Source: Xanthomonas chitinilytica (lineage in GTDB: Bacteria > Pseudomonadota > Gammaproteobacteria > Xanthomonadales > Xanthomonadaceae). From it: a stretch of 43,983 nucleotides of DNA. The stretch spans positions 1 to 43,983 of the forward strand of contig NZ_JAPCHY010000020.1 in assembly GCF_026107455.2 (NCBI RefSeq). The letters run 5' to 3'. This document shows, piece by piece, positions 34,406 through 42,995 of the stretch. The notes beneath the pieces are model-generated. The model had not been told where the DNA came from. It made no database searches and saw only the letters and a list, made by a program, of their open reading frames with translations. Each line of letters begins with the position of its first letter. Positions within the stretch are counted from its first letter, which is position 1. Both the position numbers and the translations under genes were made by a program.

Positions 34406-36517
34406 GTGAAACCCACCCTCTGTTTACTGGTTGCCAGCCTGATGACGATTTCCGCCACCGCCACCCCTCTGCCCGTGCCGCCGGATGCGGAAAAGCGTCC
34501 GCATGCGGTCACCGCGCCGTTCGGCGCGACCCGCAACGACGACTATTACTGGCTGCGCGACGACAAGCGCGAGGACAAGGCCATGCTGGCCTACCTGGAG
34601 GCCGAGAACGCCTATGCCGACGCGGTGATGGCGCCGCTCAAGCCGCTGCAGGACCGGCTGTACGACGAGATCGTCGGCCGCATCAAGCAGGACGACGCCA
34701 GTGTCCCGTACCGCGAGCGCGGCTACTGGTACTACACCCGCTTCGAGACCGGCAAGGACTATCCCATCCAGGCCCGGCGCAAGGGCAGCATGGAGGCGCC
34801 GGAGGAGATCCTGCTGGACGTCAACGCCATGGCCGAGGGCAAGGGCTACTTCAACGTCGGCGATGCCGAGGTGAGCCAGGACAACCGGCTGCTGGCCTGG
34901 GCCGAGGACGACGTCGGCCGCCGCCAGTACACCATCCGCTTCAAGGACCTGGAGACCGGCGAGATCCATCCGGACGCGATCCCGGGCGTCTCGGCCAACG
35001 TGGTCTGGGCCGACGACAACCGCACCCTGTTCTACGTCGAGAACGACCCGGAGACCCTGCTCACCGTGCGGGTGAAGAAGCACGTGCTGGGCACGCCGGT
35101 CGCCGACGACGTGCTGGTGTACGAGGAGAAGGACGACAGCTTCTACATGGGCATCGGCCGTACCCGCGACGACCGCTTCATCACCATCGGCGTGGAAAGC
35201 ACGGTGTCCTCGGAACTGCGCTACACCTCCGCCGCCGACCCGGGCGCGTTCGCCGTGCTGGCGCCGCGCGCGCGCGACGTCGAGTACGACGCCGACCACT
35301 ACGACGGTCGCTGGGTGATCCGCACCAACGCCGACGGCGCCAAGAACTTCAAGCTGGTCACCGCGCCGACCGACGCCACCTCGCGCAGGCAGTGGAAGGA
35401 CTGGATCGTCCACGACGACAAGGTGCTGGTCGAAGGCTTCGAACTGTTCGCCGGCTTCACCGCGGTGGCCGAGCGTTCCGACGCGCTGGAGCGCATCCGC
35501 CTGGTGTTCGCCGATGGCCGCGAGCAGCACGTGCAGGCCGACGAGCCGGCCTATTCGATGGGGCTGTCGGTCAACGCCGAGCCGGACACCGACTGGCTGC
35601 GCTACGGCTACACCTCGCTGACCACGCCGGCCACCACCTACGAGCTCAACGTGAAGACCGGCGAGCGCCGCCAGCTCAAGCAGCAGCCGGTGATCGGCTA
35701 CGACCCGTCGCAGTACGTGACCGAGCGGGTGTGGGTGGACGCGCGCGACGGCGCCAGGGTGCCGGTGTCGCTGGTGTACCGCAAGGACTTCGTCAAGGAC
35801 GGCCGCGCCGCGCTGTACCAGTACGCCTACGGCAGCTACGGCATGTCGATGGACCCGGGCTTCAACCTGCCGGTGGTGAGCCTGCTCGACCGCGGCGTGG
35901 TCTACGCCATCGCCCACATCCGCGGCGGCGAGGAGATGGGCCGTGCGTGGTACGAGGACGGCAAACTGTTGAACAAGCAGAACACCTTCAACGACTTCGT
36001 CGACGTCACCCGCGCGCTGGTCGCGCAGGGCTACGCCGCCGCCGACCGGGTCGGTGCGGCCGGCGGCAGCGCCGGCGGCCTGCTGATGGGCGCGGTGGCC
36101 AACCAGGCGCCGCAGGACTACCGGGTGATGGTGGCGCAGGTGCCGTTCGTCGACGTGGTCACCACCATGCTCGACGCCAGCATCCCGCTGACCACCAACG
36201 AGTACGACGAGTGGGGCAATCCGGAGAAGAAGGAGTTCTACGACTACATGCTGTCGTACTCGCCCTACGACAACGTGAAGCAGCAGGCCTATCCGGCGCT
36301 GTTCGTCGGTACCGGCCTGTGGGACTCGCAGGTGCAGTACTGGGAGCCGGCCAAGTGGGTGGCCAGGCTGCGCGACGACAACACCGGCCGCCATCCCATC
36401 GTGTTCCGCACCAACATGGAAGCCGGGCACGGCGGCAAGTCGGGCCGTTTCCGCCGCTATCACGAACTGGCCGAATCCTACGCGTTCGTGCTGTCGCAGC
36501 TGGGCGTGGCCGACTGA
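34406..36517 (+). CDS. ptrB: Exported oligopeptidase B-like S9 peptidase
   Basis: A 703-residue S9 peptidase closest in wording to protease II/oligopeptidase B. It has TAPFGATRNDDYYWLRDD near the start, RGGEEMGRAWYEDGK before the catalytic serine (GGSAGGLLMG, about residue 555), the Asp in GTGLWDSQV and the His in EAGHGGKSGR. The enzyme cleaves after Arg or Lys in short peptides. The start is set at a GTG, since a perfect AGGAG lies 7 nt upstream and a signal peptide begins there (KPTLCLLVASLMTISATA). ATGs at 34352 and 34367 would bury the signal. Export is unusual for this family, which is cytoplasmic in E. coli. A terminator follows. Confidence 0.9.
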   Translation: MKPTLCLLVASLMTISATATPLPVPPDAEKRPHAVTAPFGATRNDDYYWLRDDKREDKAMLAYLEAENAYADAVMAPLKPLQDRLYDEIVGRIKQDDASVPYRERGYWYYTRFETGKDYPIQARRKGSMEAPEEILLDVNAMAEGKGYFNVGDAEVSQDNRLLAWAEDDVGRRQYTIRFKDLETGEIHPDAIPGVSANVVWADDNRTLFYVENDPETLLTVRVKKHVLGTPVADDVLVYEEKDDSFYMGIGRTRDDRFITIGVESTVSSELRYTSAADPGAFAVLAPRARDVEYDADHYDGRWVIRTNADGAKNFKLVTAPTDATSRRQWKDWIVHDDKVLVEGFELFAGFTAVAERSDALERIRLVFADGREQHVQADEPAYSMGLSVNAEPDTDWLRYGYTSLTTPATTYELNVKTGERRQLKQQPVIGYDPSQYVTERVWVDARDGARVPVSLVYRKDFVKDGRAALYQYAYGSYGMSMDPGFNLPVVSLLDRGVVYAIAHIRGGEEMGRAWYEDGKLLNKQNTFNDFVDVTRALVAQGYAAADRVGAAGGSAGGLLMGAVANQAPQDYRVMVAQVPFVDVVTTMLDASIPLTTNEYDEWGNPEKKEFYDYMLSYSPYDNVKQQAYPALFVGTGLWDSQVQYWEPAKWVARLRDDNTGRHPIVFRTNMEAGHGGKSGRFRRYHELAESYAFVLSQLGVAD

Positions 36518-36549
36518 CGGCAACGCATCGTCCGCAAGGCAACGACCAG

Positions 36550-36580
36550 GGGCCGCCTCCGCAAGGAAGGCGGCCCTTCT
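36550..36580 (+). terminator. Terminator after the oligopeptidase B-like gene
   Basis: The stem gggccgcct / aggcggccc has a 9-nt loop and is followed by ttcttgctt, 33 bp after the stop codon. Confidence 0.75.
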
Positions 36581-36583
36581 TGC

Positions 36584-36629
36584 TTGTAGGGAAATTCCTA
36601 TCGCACCGCGGGGCTTTTCCCGGGTGCGG
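36584..36629. repeat. Degenerate REP-like double hairpin
   Basis: It begins ttgtaggg like the REP arms, but continues with a short imperfect palindrome (tagggaaattccta) and a second stem cgcacc...ggtgcg around cgggg-ctttt-cccg. It resembles a decayed or different class of REP element. Confidence 0.4.
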
Positions 36630-36896
36630 GCGGCATGCCGTGTTCAGGATAATGCGCTGGCACTGGAACAGTGCATCTTGCGCTGGCGCCGCCTTCATGG
36701 AAGGACGGTGATCGCTGCATCGATCCTGTCGCTCAAGGAGTGAGCATTTGACCGTCGTCCCCCGCAATCAACAGTGCCCAGCGCACCTGCATCGGCCTGT
36801 CACGGGCCACCTTCGCATCAAACCCACGTGCCGCGTCGTCGCTTCCCCCGGAGCGGCGTCGGTGCGTTCCCCTGTGCGCAATCAAACGAGGAATAC
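36630..36896. other. Autotransporter upstream region
   Basis: About 265 bp with a -10-like gataat at 36648-36653 and no convincing gene. If that hexamer is used, the autotransporter mRNA has a leader of nearly 240 nt, unlike the leaderless genes nearby. Confidence 0.35.
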
Positions 36897-39800
36897 ATGA
36901 ATCGGATCTACCGTCTGGTGTTCAACCGGAAGCTCAATGTGATGCAGGTGGCGTCGGAACTGGCATGCGGTCATGCCAGCGGCGCCACCGGGCGGCCCGC
37001 GACATTCCGTCCCACGGTACTGGGCAGCGCCATCGCGATATTGCTGGGCATCGGCGTGGCTCCGGAAGCGTTCGCCGTCGATACGGTGCTGGAGGGCAAC
37101 CACGTCGAGGAGGACACGGTGGTCTACAACGACGACCTGATCATCGGCCAGAACAACGACGGCAGCCTGGTGATCCGTGGAAACGGCAACGTGACCGCCT
37201 CCAGCGTCGACAACAGGACCTCGCTGGGTTACAACGCGGGCGTGACCGGCAGGCTGTCGGTGGAAGGGGCCGACGCCCGCTTGTTGATCACCGGGTTGTT
37301 CGCCGTGGGCCGCGGCGGCAATGGCGAGCTCTCCGTCACCGATGGTGCCCAGGCGCGCGTGGACGATGCGATCCGTGTCGGCCAGCTCGCCGGCAGCAGC
37401 GGCAAGGTGCTGGTGAGCGGCGTGGGCAGTCACCTCTCCTCGCGCTGGTTGGATGTCGGTACCAACGGTACCGGTGAACTGACGATCATCGACGGTGGCG
37501 TGGTGGACGTGGAGTCCGCGTCGTCGGCCAATCTCCCGGATGTCTATATCGGCCATCGCGGCAAAGGCACGCTGACGATCGACGGTGCCGGTTCGGCGCT
37601 GAACGTGAATTCGCGCGGGATGTCGATCGGCAACAACGCGCAGGGCGATGCGACGCTGAGCAACGGTGCGTCGCTGACCGTCGCCCGCTACCTGGCGGTA
37701 GGGGTGGACAGTGGCGGCAGGGGAACCCTGGACGTTTCCGGAGGCAGCAGCGTCGCCGCCGGCAGCATGACCATCGGCCAGGGTCTGTCCGACGGCGGCA
37801 CGGTCGTTTTCCGCGGCGCCAGCACCGGCGACATTGCCGGGGAGCTGACGCTGTCCAGCAGCCAGGAAGGCGAACTTTCGATCATCGAGGGCTCGAAGGT
37901 GACGGCGGGGTCGCTGGTGATGGATGCCTTCGGCGGCAACATTGCGCGCGAGAAGACCGGCAAGCTGGTGGTGGACGCATCCCGGCTGGATGTGACGGGA
38001 CTGCTGAGCGTCACCGGAAAGACCTCGTTCATCAATGGTGCCACGATCGACAGCGGCAGCGCCGAAGTCCGCGACAGCGGGGAGAAGGCCATCCATGCGC
38101 TGACCATCGACGGGCCGGCGACGCGCTGGACCAACAGTGGCCTGTTGAGTGTCCGTTCCGGGATGAACATCACCGGCGGGGCAGTGGTGACCACGGACAC
38201 GGCCAGGATCTGGGACAGCAGCAACTACTTCCGGCTTCCCGAAGCCAGTGGCAGGATCGAGGCGCTGGAGGTCAGCGGCGCCGGCTCCAGGCTCGTCGTG
38301 CTCAACGGCCTCCAGTTCTCGAGCAGTTCGACCGCCACGAGGGGAGGGCAACTGGTTGTCTCCGCGGGCGGCGAAGTCGATACCGGTGCCGCGGACATCG
38401 ATGCCGGCCCGTCGTCGCTGTTGGTGATCGGGGCCGGCTGGGGGACTGGGGAGTTCGCCCAGGCGAAGTCCGCGGGCACGCTGACCGGCACCGGTACGAT
38501 CCATCTGGATGACGGAGCGGAAGTGGTCTTCAACCATACCGAAGACGGATACCGCTTCGACCGCACGCTTGCCTCCAACGGCGAACGTCTCAACGAGGCC
38601 AATGGCGGCATCCGCAACATCGCCGGAACCACGGTGCTCGGTGGCGACCTCGGCGGATTCGGCGGCGACATCCGGGTCTCCGGCGGCAAGCTGATCCTGG
38701 ACTCGGACACGTTCACCTACGGCAATACCGATCGTGACGGCCCGAACACCAGCTGGGAGTGGCAGAAGGTGTGGGTGACCGGAGGCGAGCTGGAGATCAA
38801 TGGCAAGGCGGGGGTGCTGTACGCCGACACCGGCAAGCAGTCCAGCTATACCGAACGTTCCTCCCTGGTGGCGGTCGCGACCGGCGGTGTCCTGAGCGGG
38901 ACCGGACGCAGCGGATCGGTGGAAGTGCTCGACGGCGGCATCATCTCGCCGGGTGGAAGCCAGATCGGCACCTATTCCATCGACGGTTACCTGAGCATCA
39001 ATGGAACGTCCAACATGTCGGGCTATCCGCGGGACGTGGGCACGGGTTACGGCAAGTCGTTCTACGACGTCGACATCGCCGGCGATGGCCGCTCCGACCT
39101 GCTGAAGGTCAGCGGCCCGGTCAACATCGGTTCTTCGGTCTGGAAGGATGAGACCGGCGTGCGCGTCACCGCGCTGGATCCGCAGACCAGTTACCAGGAT
39201 GGCAAGACCTACGTGATCATCGACGCCGCCGGTGGCGTCAATGGCACCTTCACCGACGTCACCACGAAGTCCGCCTTCCTGACGCCGACATTGAGCTACA
39301 CGGCGAATACGGTGGTGCTGGGCATCGCGGTCGCATCGACCAATCCGGGTCCAAACCCCGATCCGGACCCGGACCCGGGCACCAATCCCAATCCCAACCC
39401 CAACCCGGGTACCGATCCGGATCCGGGCACGGCCAACCCGCCGCCGGTGTTCGGCGCGGCCGCACTCACCGGCAACCAGGTGGCCACGGCCGCGGCGCTG
39501 GATACCCTGGTGCAGAGCGGAGAAGCGCTGGCGCTGTACAACAACCTGCTGATGCACAGCGCCGACGAGGCGCGGCTGGCATTCGATGCCCTGTCGGGCG
39601 ACAGCCACCCCAACACCCGGGCGCTGCTGCTGCAGGACCGTTTCCTGCCGGACGCGATCGATCGCACCCTGCGCAGCGGCGAGGGCGATGATGCCGCCGG
39701 CGGCGTGACCGCCTGGGTTTCCACTGGTGGTGGCCACGCGACGCTGGATTCCGACGGCAACGCCGCCGAGGCCCGTTCCAGCGGGTTCGGTGCAGCCGCC

Positions 39801-40520
39801 GGCGTGGACTGGCAGCTGGGAGAAGCATGGCGACTGGGCGCCGCCATCGGCTACCAGGACGCGACGCTCTCCACCCGCGCCCGCTCGGCCGAGACCGACA
39901 TGGATGGCCGCTACGCCGGTGTGTACTTCGACGGCGCATTCGGCAACGCATATGTCCGCGGCGGCGGCGTATACGCCGACTACGACCTGGATACGCGCCG
40001 TGCCGTCTACACCGCCAATGCACCGCTGCAGCATGTGGCCGGCGATACATCGGCGACCGCGGTGACGTTCTTCGCCGAAGCGGGCCTGGACGTGGAATTC
40101 GATGGCTGGCGCCTGAGTCCGTACCTCAACCTGGCGCACACCCGCCTGGAAAGCGATGCGTTCTCGGAAATGGGCGGATCGGCGGCGCTGGCGGTGGATG
40201 CACAGAAGGACGAGTGGTGGTCGGCGACGCTCGGCGCCCGAGCCACCTGGGAGATCGCCGATGACGCCGAGCTTTCGCTGGGGTTGGGCTGGCAGCACGC
40301 CGGCGGAGACGAGACGCTGTACAGCCGCCATCGCCTGCTGGCCGGCAGCAACGACTTCGTGGTGCAGGGTGTACCGCTGGCGCGCAACGTCGGCCTGGCC
40401 GAAGTCGGGGTGGTCGTGAACGCGTCCGAGCGCAGCCGCCTGCGGTTCGGTGCGCACGTCCGTTCCGGTGATGGGCTCAGCGACATCGGCGGCCACGTGG
40501 ACTGGCAGTTCCGGTTCTGA
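36897..40520 (+). CDS. Type Va autotransporter adhesin with extended signal peptide
   Basis: A 1207-residue monomeric autotransporter. Residues 1-25 (MNRIYRLVFNRKLNVMQVAS...) are an extended signal peptide region. The hydrophobic core IAILLGIGVAPEAFA comes after an extra ~15 residues. The passenger (about 60-810) consists of short beta-solenoid repeats of the G-x-L-x-V/I-x-(D/G)-G-(A/S) type, predicting a right-handed beta-helix. A rigid linker of alternating Pro-Asn/Asp (about 817-845) leads to the C-terminal 12-strand barrel (about 930-1207), which ends in WQFRF. There is no obvious protease triad in the passenger, so adhesion or aggregation is likelier than proteolysis. A GAGGA ribosome site precedes the ATG and a strong terminator follows. 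Confidence 0.93.
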   Translation: MNRIYRLVFNRKLNVMQVASELACGHASGATGRPATFRPTVLGSAIAILLGIGVAPEAFAVDTVLEGNHVEEDTVVYNDDLIIGQNNDGSLVIRGNGNVTASSVDNRTSLGYNAGVTGRLSVEGADARLLITGLFAVGRGGNGELSVTDGAQARVDDAIRVGQLAGSSGKVLVSGVGSHLSSRWLDVGTNGTGELTIIDGGVVDVESASSANLPDVYIGHRGKGTLTIDGAGSALNVNSRGMSIGNNAQGDATLSNGASLTVARYLAVGVDSGGRGTLDVSGGSSVAAGSMTIGQGLSDGGTVVFRGASTGDIAGELTLSSSQEGELSIIEGSKVTAGSLVMDAFGGNIAREKTGKLVVDASRLDVTGLLSVTGKTSFINGATIDSGSAEVRDSGEKAIHALTIDGPATRWTNSGLLSVRSGMNITGGAVVTTDTARIWDSSNYFRLPEASGRIEALEVSGAGSRLVVLNGLQFSSSSTATRGGQLVVSAGGEVDTGAADIDAGPSSLLVIGAGWGTGEFAQAKSAGTLTGTGTIHLDDGAEVVFNHTEDGYRFDRTLASNGERLNEANGGIRNIAGTTVLGGDLGGFGGDIRVSGGKLILDSDTFTYGNTDRDGPNTSWEWQKVWVTGGELEINGKAGVLYADTGKQSSYTERSSLVAVATGGVLSGTGRSGSVEVLDGGIISPGGSQIGTYSIDGYLSINGTSNMSGYPRDVGTGYGKSFYDVDIAGDGRSDLLKVSGPVNIGSSVWKDETGVRVTALDPQTSYQDGKTYVIIDAAGGVNGTFTDVTTKSAFLTPTLSYTANTVVLGIAVASTNPGPNPDPDPDPGTNPNPNPNPGTDPDPGTANPPPVFGAAALTGNQVATAAALDTLVQSGEALALYNNLLMHSADEARLAFDALSGDSHPNTRALLLQDRFLPDAIDRTLRSGEGDDAAGGVTAWVSTGGGHATLDSDGNAAEARSSGFGAAAGVDWQLGEAWRLGAAIGYQDATLSTRARSAETDMDGRYAGVYFDGAFGNAYVRGGGVYADYDLDTRRAVYTANAPLQHVAGDTSATAVTFFAEAGLDVEFDGWRLSPYLNLAHTRLESDAFSEMGGSAALAVDAQKDEWWSATLGARATWEIADDAELSLGLGWQHAGGDETLYSRHRLLAGSNDFVVQGVPLARNVGLAEVGVVVNASERSRLRFGAHVRSGDGLSDIGGHVDWQFRF
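39343..39434 (+). repeat. Hexanucleotide-type repeats encoding the Pro-Asn/Asp linker
   Basis: Imperfect 6-nt units (ccgatc, ccggac, cccaat, cccaac) encode runs of PD and PN joined by PGT. The period is a multiple of three, so slippage would alter linker length without breaking the frame. Confidence 0.75.
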
Positions 40521-40525
40521 TGGCA

Positions 40526-40558
40526 AGGCGGCCGGTCACCGCGGGTGACCGGCCGCCT
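40526..40558 (+). terminator. Strong hairpin after the autotransporter
   Basis: A perfect 15-bp stem (40526-40540 with 40544-40558) with a 3-nt loop starts 6 bp after the stop. The T-tract is poor (ctggtggttctt), but the stem is exceptional. Confidence 0.75.
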
Positions 40559-40591
40559 CTGGTGGTTCTTCGCGCCGATGGCGGTGCCGGG

Positions 40592-40597
40592 TATCCT
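40592..40597 (+). promoter_or_regulatory. -10-like hexamer 6 nt before the DUF454 gene
   Basis: tatcct, 6 nt, then ATG, without a ribosome site, matching the spacing at hemC and the WYL gene. Confidence 0.4.
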
Positions 40598-40603
40598 TGA
40601 CCG

Positions 40604-41026
40604 ATGCCGCCCGATGCCCCGCAACGCGATCACGCCCCCTCCGGCCCGCCGCGCGCGCGCCTGCGCTGGGCGTGGTGGCTGCTGGCCTACGTGAGCCTGG
40701 GCATCGGCATCGTCGGCATCTTCGTGCCGGGCTTGCCGACCACGGTGTTCGTGCTGATATCGGCCTGGGCGGCTTCGCACGGGTCCGAACGCTTGCACAA
40801 CTGGCTGCTGCGGCATCCGCAGTTCGGTCCGGTGATCCGCGACTGGCGCGCCCATGGCGCGGTGAGCCGCCGCGCCAAATGGATGGCGACGGCGATGATG
40901 ACCGTGTGTGCGCTGATCATGCTCTGGTGCGTGCCGCTGGCCTGGGTGAAATGGCTGTCGATCGGCTGCATGGCCGTGGTCGCGCTGTGGCTGTGGGCGC
41001 GTCCGCTGCCGCCGTCCGCCGACTGA
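40604..41026 (+). CDS. DUF454 (YbaN-like) inner-membrane protein
   Basis: A 140-residue membrane protein with the DUF454 signature: LGIGIVGIFVPGLPTTVFVLISAWAASHGSERLHNWLLRHPQFGPVIRDW. About three hydrophobic segments (27-60, 100-118 and 119-132) are present. A proline-rich N-terminal extension of about 20 residues precedes them. The function of the family is unknown. It stands alone between the autotransporter terminator and the lptM-dapF-xerC group. Confidence 0.9.
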   Translation: MPPDAPQRDHAPSGPPRARLRWAWWLLAYVSLGIGIVGIFVPGLPTTVFVLISAWAASHGSERLHNWLLRHPQFGPVIRDWRAHGAVSRRAKWMATAMMTVCALIMLWCVPLAWVKWLSIGCMAVVALWLWARPLPPSAD

Positions 41027-41068
41027 ATCCGGCACCGCGCATGGCAGCGGAATTCATGCGGCAATGGC

Positions 41069-41074
41069 TATACT
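41069..41074 (+). promoter_or_regulatory. -10-like hexamer 7 nt before lptM
   Basis: tatact, 7 nt, then the lptM ATG, with no ribosome site. It is a near-consensus -10 and a good leaderless candidate for the lptM-dapF-DUF484 transcript. Confidence 0.5.
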
Positions 41075-41081
41075 CGGGCGC

Positions 41082-41297
41082 ATGAAGATGAAGTCCCGTT
41101 CCGTGTTTTTCCTGTTGCCGGCGGCCGCTGCGCTGCTGGTCCTGAGCGCCTGCGGCAACAAGGGGCCGCTGGTGATGCCGCAGAAGCCGGTGCCGATCGA
41201 GGAGCAGCCGGCGGAGCCGGCGACCGATGCCGCCACGGACGATGTGCAGGATGCTGACGACGCGGCGGTCCCCGCCGAAGACGACGGGGATGAATAG
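41082..41297 (+). CDS. lptM: LptM (YifL)-type small lipoprotein
   Basis: A 71-residue lipoprotein. The signal sequence ends in the lipobox LSAC, followed directly by the family signature GNKGPLVMP. An acidic tail comes after. LptM helps oxidative folding of the LPS translocon LptD at the outer membrane in E. coli. The ATG at 41082 is preferred because the earlier in-frame ATG (41064) lies before the -10-like element. It overlaps the dapF start by 8 bp, as in the conserved yifL-dapF order. Confidence 0.9.
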   Translation: MKMKSRSVFFLLPAAAALLVLSACGNKGPLVMPQKPVPIEEQPAEPATDAATDDVQDADDAAVPAEDDGDE

Positions 41298-42141
41298 TCC
41301 CGGCCACGGCCGCCTGCGTTTCAGCAAGATGCATGGTGCCGGCAACGATTTCGTGGTGCTGGACCTGCGTGATGGCACCCCGCCGCCGGATCCACGGCTG
41401 GCCGCACGGCTGGCCGACCGGCACATGGGCGTGGGCTGCGACCAGATACTGACCATCGAGCCGGCGCGTGCGCCGCAGTCGGTGGCTTCCTACCGGATCT
41501 GGAATGCGGACGGTTCCGGCTCGCAGCAATGCGGCAACGGCGCGCGCTGCGTGGCGGCATGGCTGGTCCGCGACGGCACGGCGCAGGGCGACGAGTTCCA
41601 TATCGACAGCCCTGGCGACAGCCACCGCGTCGAACGCCTGGGGCCGGACCATTACGCGGTGGCGATGGGCCTGCCGCAGTTCGATCCGCTGCAGATCCCG
41701 CTGGCCGGTTTCCCGCGCGCGCGCGAGGAATACGTGCTGCCGCTGCAGGGCGAGAGCGTGCGCTTCGGCGCCGTGTCGATGGGCAACCCGCACGCGGTGC
41801 TGGAAGTCGGCCTGATCGACGCCGCGCCGCTGGAGCGGGTCGGCCCGCTGCTGCAGCAGCACGCTTCGTTCCCGGAGTCGGTGAATGTCGGCTTCGTCCA
41901 GGTCGTCGACCGCGGCCACGCGCGCCTGCGCGTCTACGAACGCGGCGTGGGCGAAACCCTGGCCTGCGGCAGCGGTGCCTGCGCCGCGGCCGTGGTACTG
42001 ATGCAGCGTGGCCGGCTGGGCCGCGACGCGATGATGTCGCTGCCCGGTGGCGACCTGCGCATCCGCTGGCCGGCCGACGATGCCCAGGTCGTCATGTCCG
42101 GGCCGGCAGCATTCGTATTCGATGGGGAGTGGAACGGATGA
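41290..42141 (+). CDS. dapF: Diaminopimelate epimerase
   Basis: A 283-residue enzyme that converts LL- to meso-diaminopimelate for lysine and peptidoglycan. Both catalytic cysteines are present: GNGARC (about residue 82) and [10 protein letters not shown] (about residue 225). The N-terminal [13 protein letters not shown] and the SMGNPHAV motif are typical. The start lies inside the lptM tail and the stop overlaps the DUF484 start (ATGA). The length is normal. Confidence 0.96.
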   Translation: MNSPGHGRLRFSKMHGAGNDFVVLDLRDGTPPPDPRLAARLADRHMGVGCDQILTIEPARAPQSVASYRIWNADGSGSQQCGNGARCVAAWLVRDGTAQGDEFHIDSPGDSHRVERLGPDHYAVAMGLPQFDPLQIPLAGFPRAREEYVLPLQGESVRFGAVSMGNPHAVLEVGLIDAAPLERVGPLLQQHASFPESVNVGFVQVVDRGHARLRVYERGVGETLACGSGACAAAVVLMQRGRLGRDAMMSLPGGDLRIRWPADDAQVVMSGPAAFVFDGEWNG

Positions 42142-42809
42142 GCGATACCCAGGAACAGATCGGCGCCCACGAGGTTGCAGCCTGGCTGCGGCGGCACCCG
42201 ACCTTCCTCAAGCAGTTCCCGGATCTGGCACTGACCCTGGTGGTGCCGCGCGACGATGGCCCGACCGCATCGCTGGCCAGCTACCAGCTGGAAGTGCTGC
42301 GCGACAAGAACCGCGAGCTGTCGCGGCGGCTGAGCGAGCTGGCCGGCAATGCCCAGGTCAACGAACGCCTGGCGGTGCGCACCCACCAGCTCACCCTGGC
42401 GCTGATGCGGCAGACCAGCGCCGGCGACACGCTGCGCGCGATGGTGGCTTCGCTGGAAGAGGATTTCGCCGGCGACCTGGTCCGCATCGTGCTGCTGCAG
42501 CCGCAACCGGGCCTGGAACAGGCGCCATGGCTGCAGGCCATCGCCGAGGGCGACGCGCAGCTGGCGCCGTTCCAGGATTGCCTGAAGGACGGCGAGCCGA
42601 TCTGCGGCCGCCTGCAGCCGGAAAAGAACGCCGTGCTGTATCGCGACCGCGAAGGCGAAGTGCAGTCCACCGCGTTGCTGCCGCTGCCGGGCGTGGGCCT
42701 GATCGCGGTCGGCAGCCACGACCCCAATCGATTCTACCCCGGCATGGGCACGCTGTTCCTGCGCATGATGGGCGAGTCGCTGGTGGTGGCGCTCAAGCGC
42801 TACGGCTAA
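42138..42809 (+). CDS. DUF484 (GAF-like) protein
   Basis: A 223-residue protein. The N-terminal [18 protein letters not shown] and the coiled-coil-like [18 protein letters not shown] are followed by a GAF-like domain ending in [16 protein letters not shown], the DUF484 pattern. It is always found between dapF and xerC in gammaproteobacteria, but its function is unknown. It overlaps dapF by ATGA. Here a REP element of about 125 bp separates it from xerC, where other genomes often have direct contact. Confidence 0.9.
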   Translation: MSDTQEQIGAHEVAAWLRRHPTFLKQFPDLALTLVVPRDDGPTASLASYQLEVLRDKNRELSRRLSELAGNAQVNERLAVRTHQLTLALMRQTSAGDTLRAMVASLEEDFAGDLVRIVLLQPQPGLEQAPWLQAIAEGDAQLAPFQDCLKDGEPICGRLQPEKNAVLYRDREGEVQSTALLPLPGVGLIAVGSHDPNRFYPGMGTLFLRMMGESLVVALKRYG

Positions 42810-42820
42810 CCGGCATTCCC

Positions 42821-42946
42821 TGTAGGAGCGACGTATGTCGTGACGTGGTTTTCCCGTTGAACCCCTGCACGCGGGGAGTCGTCGGGAGCCTGCGCAATAG
42901 CCTGTTCGCGAGCGATGGCCCGAGGCCACCCGGCGTCGCTCCTACG
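42821..42946. repeat. Diverged REP pair between DUF484 and xerC
   Basis: The left arm at 42821 (tgtaggagcgacgtatgtcg) and the inverted right arm ending near 42946 (gcgtcgctcctacg) enclose about 85 bp of unrelated sequence. The arms are more diverged than in the copies at 29685 and 33038. Confidence 0.7.
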
Positions 42947-42995
42947 AAGAACGCAGGCACAAGCGAAACGCGGATACCGAGGCATTCGACGCGCG

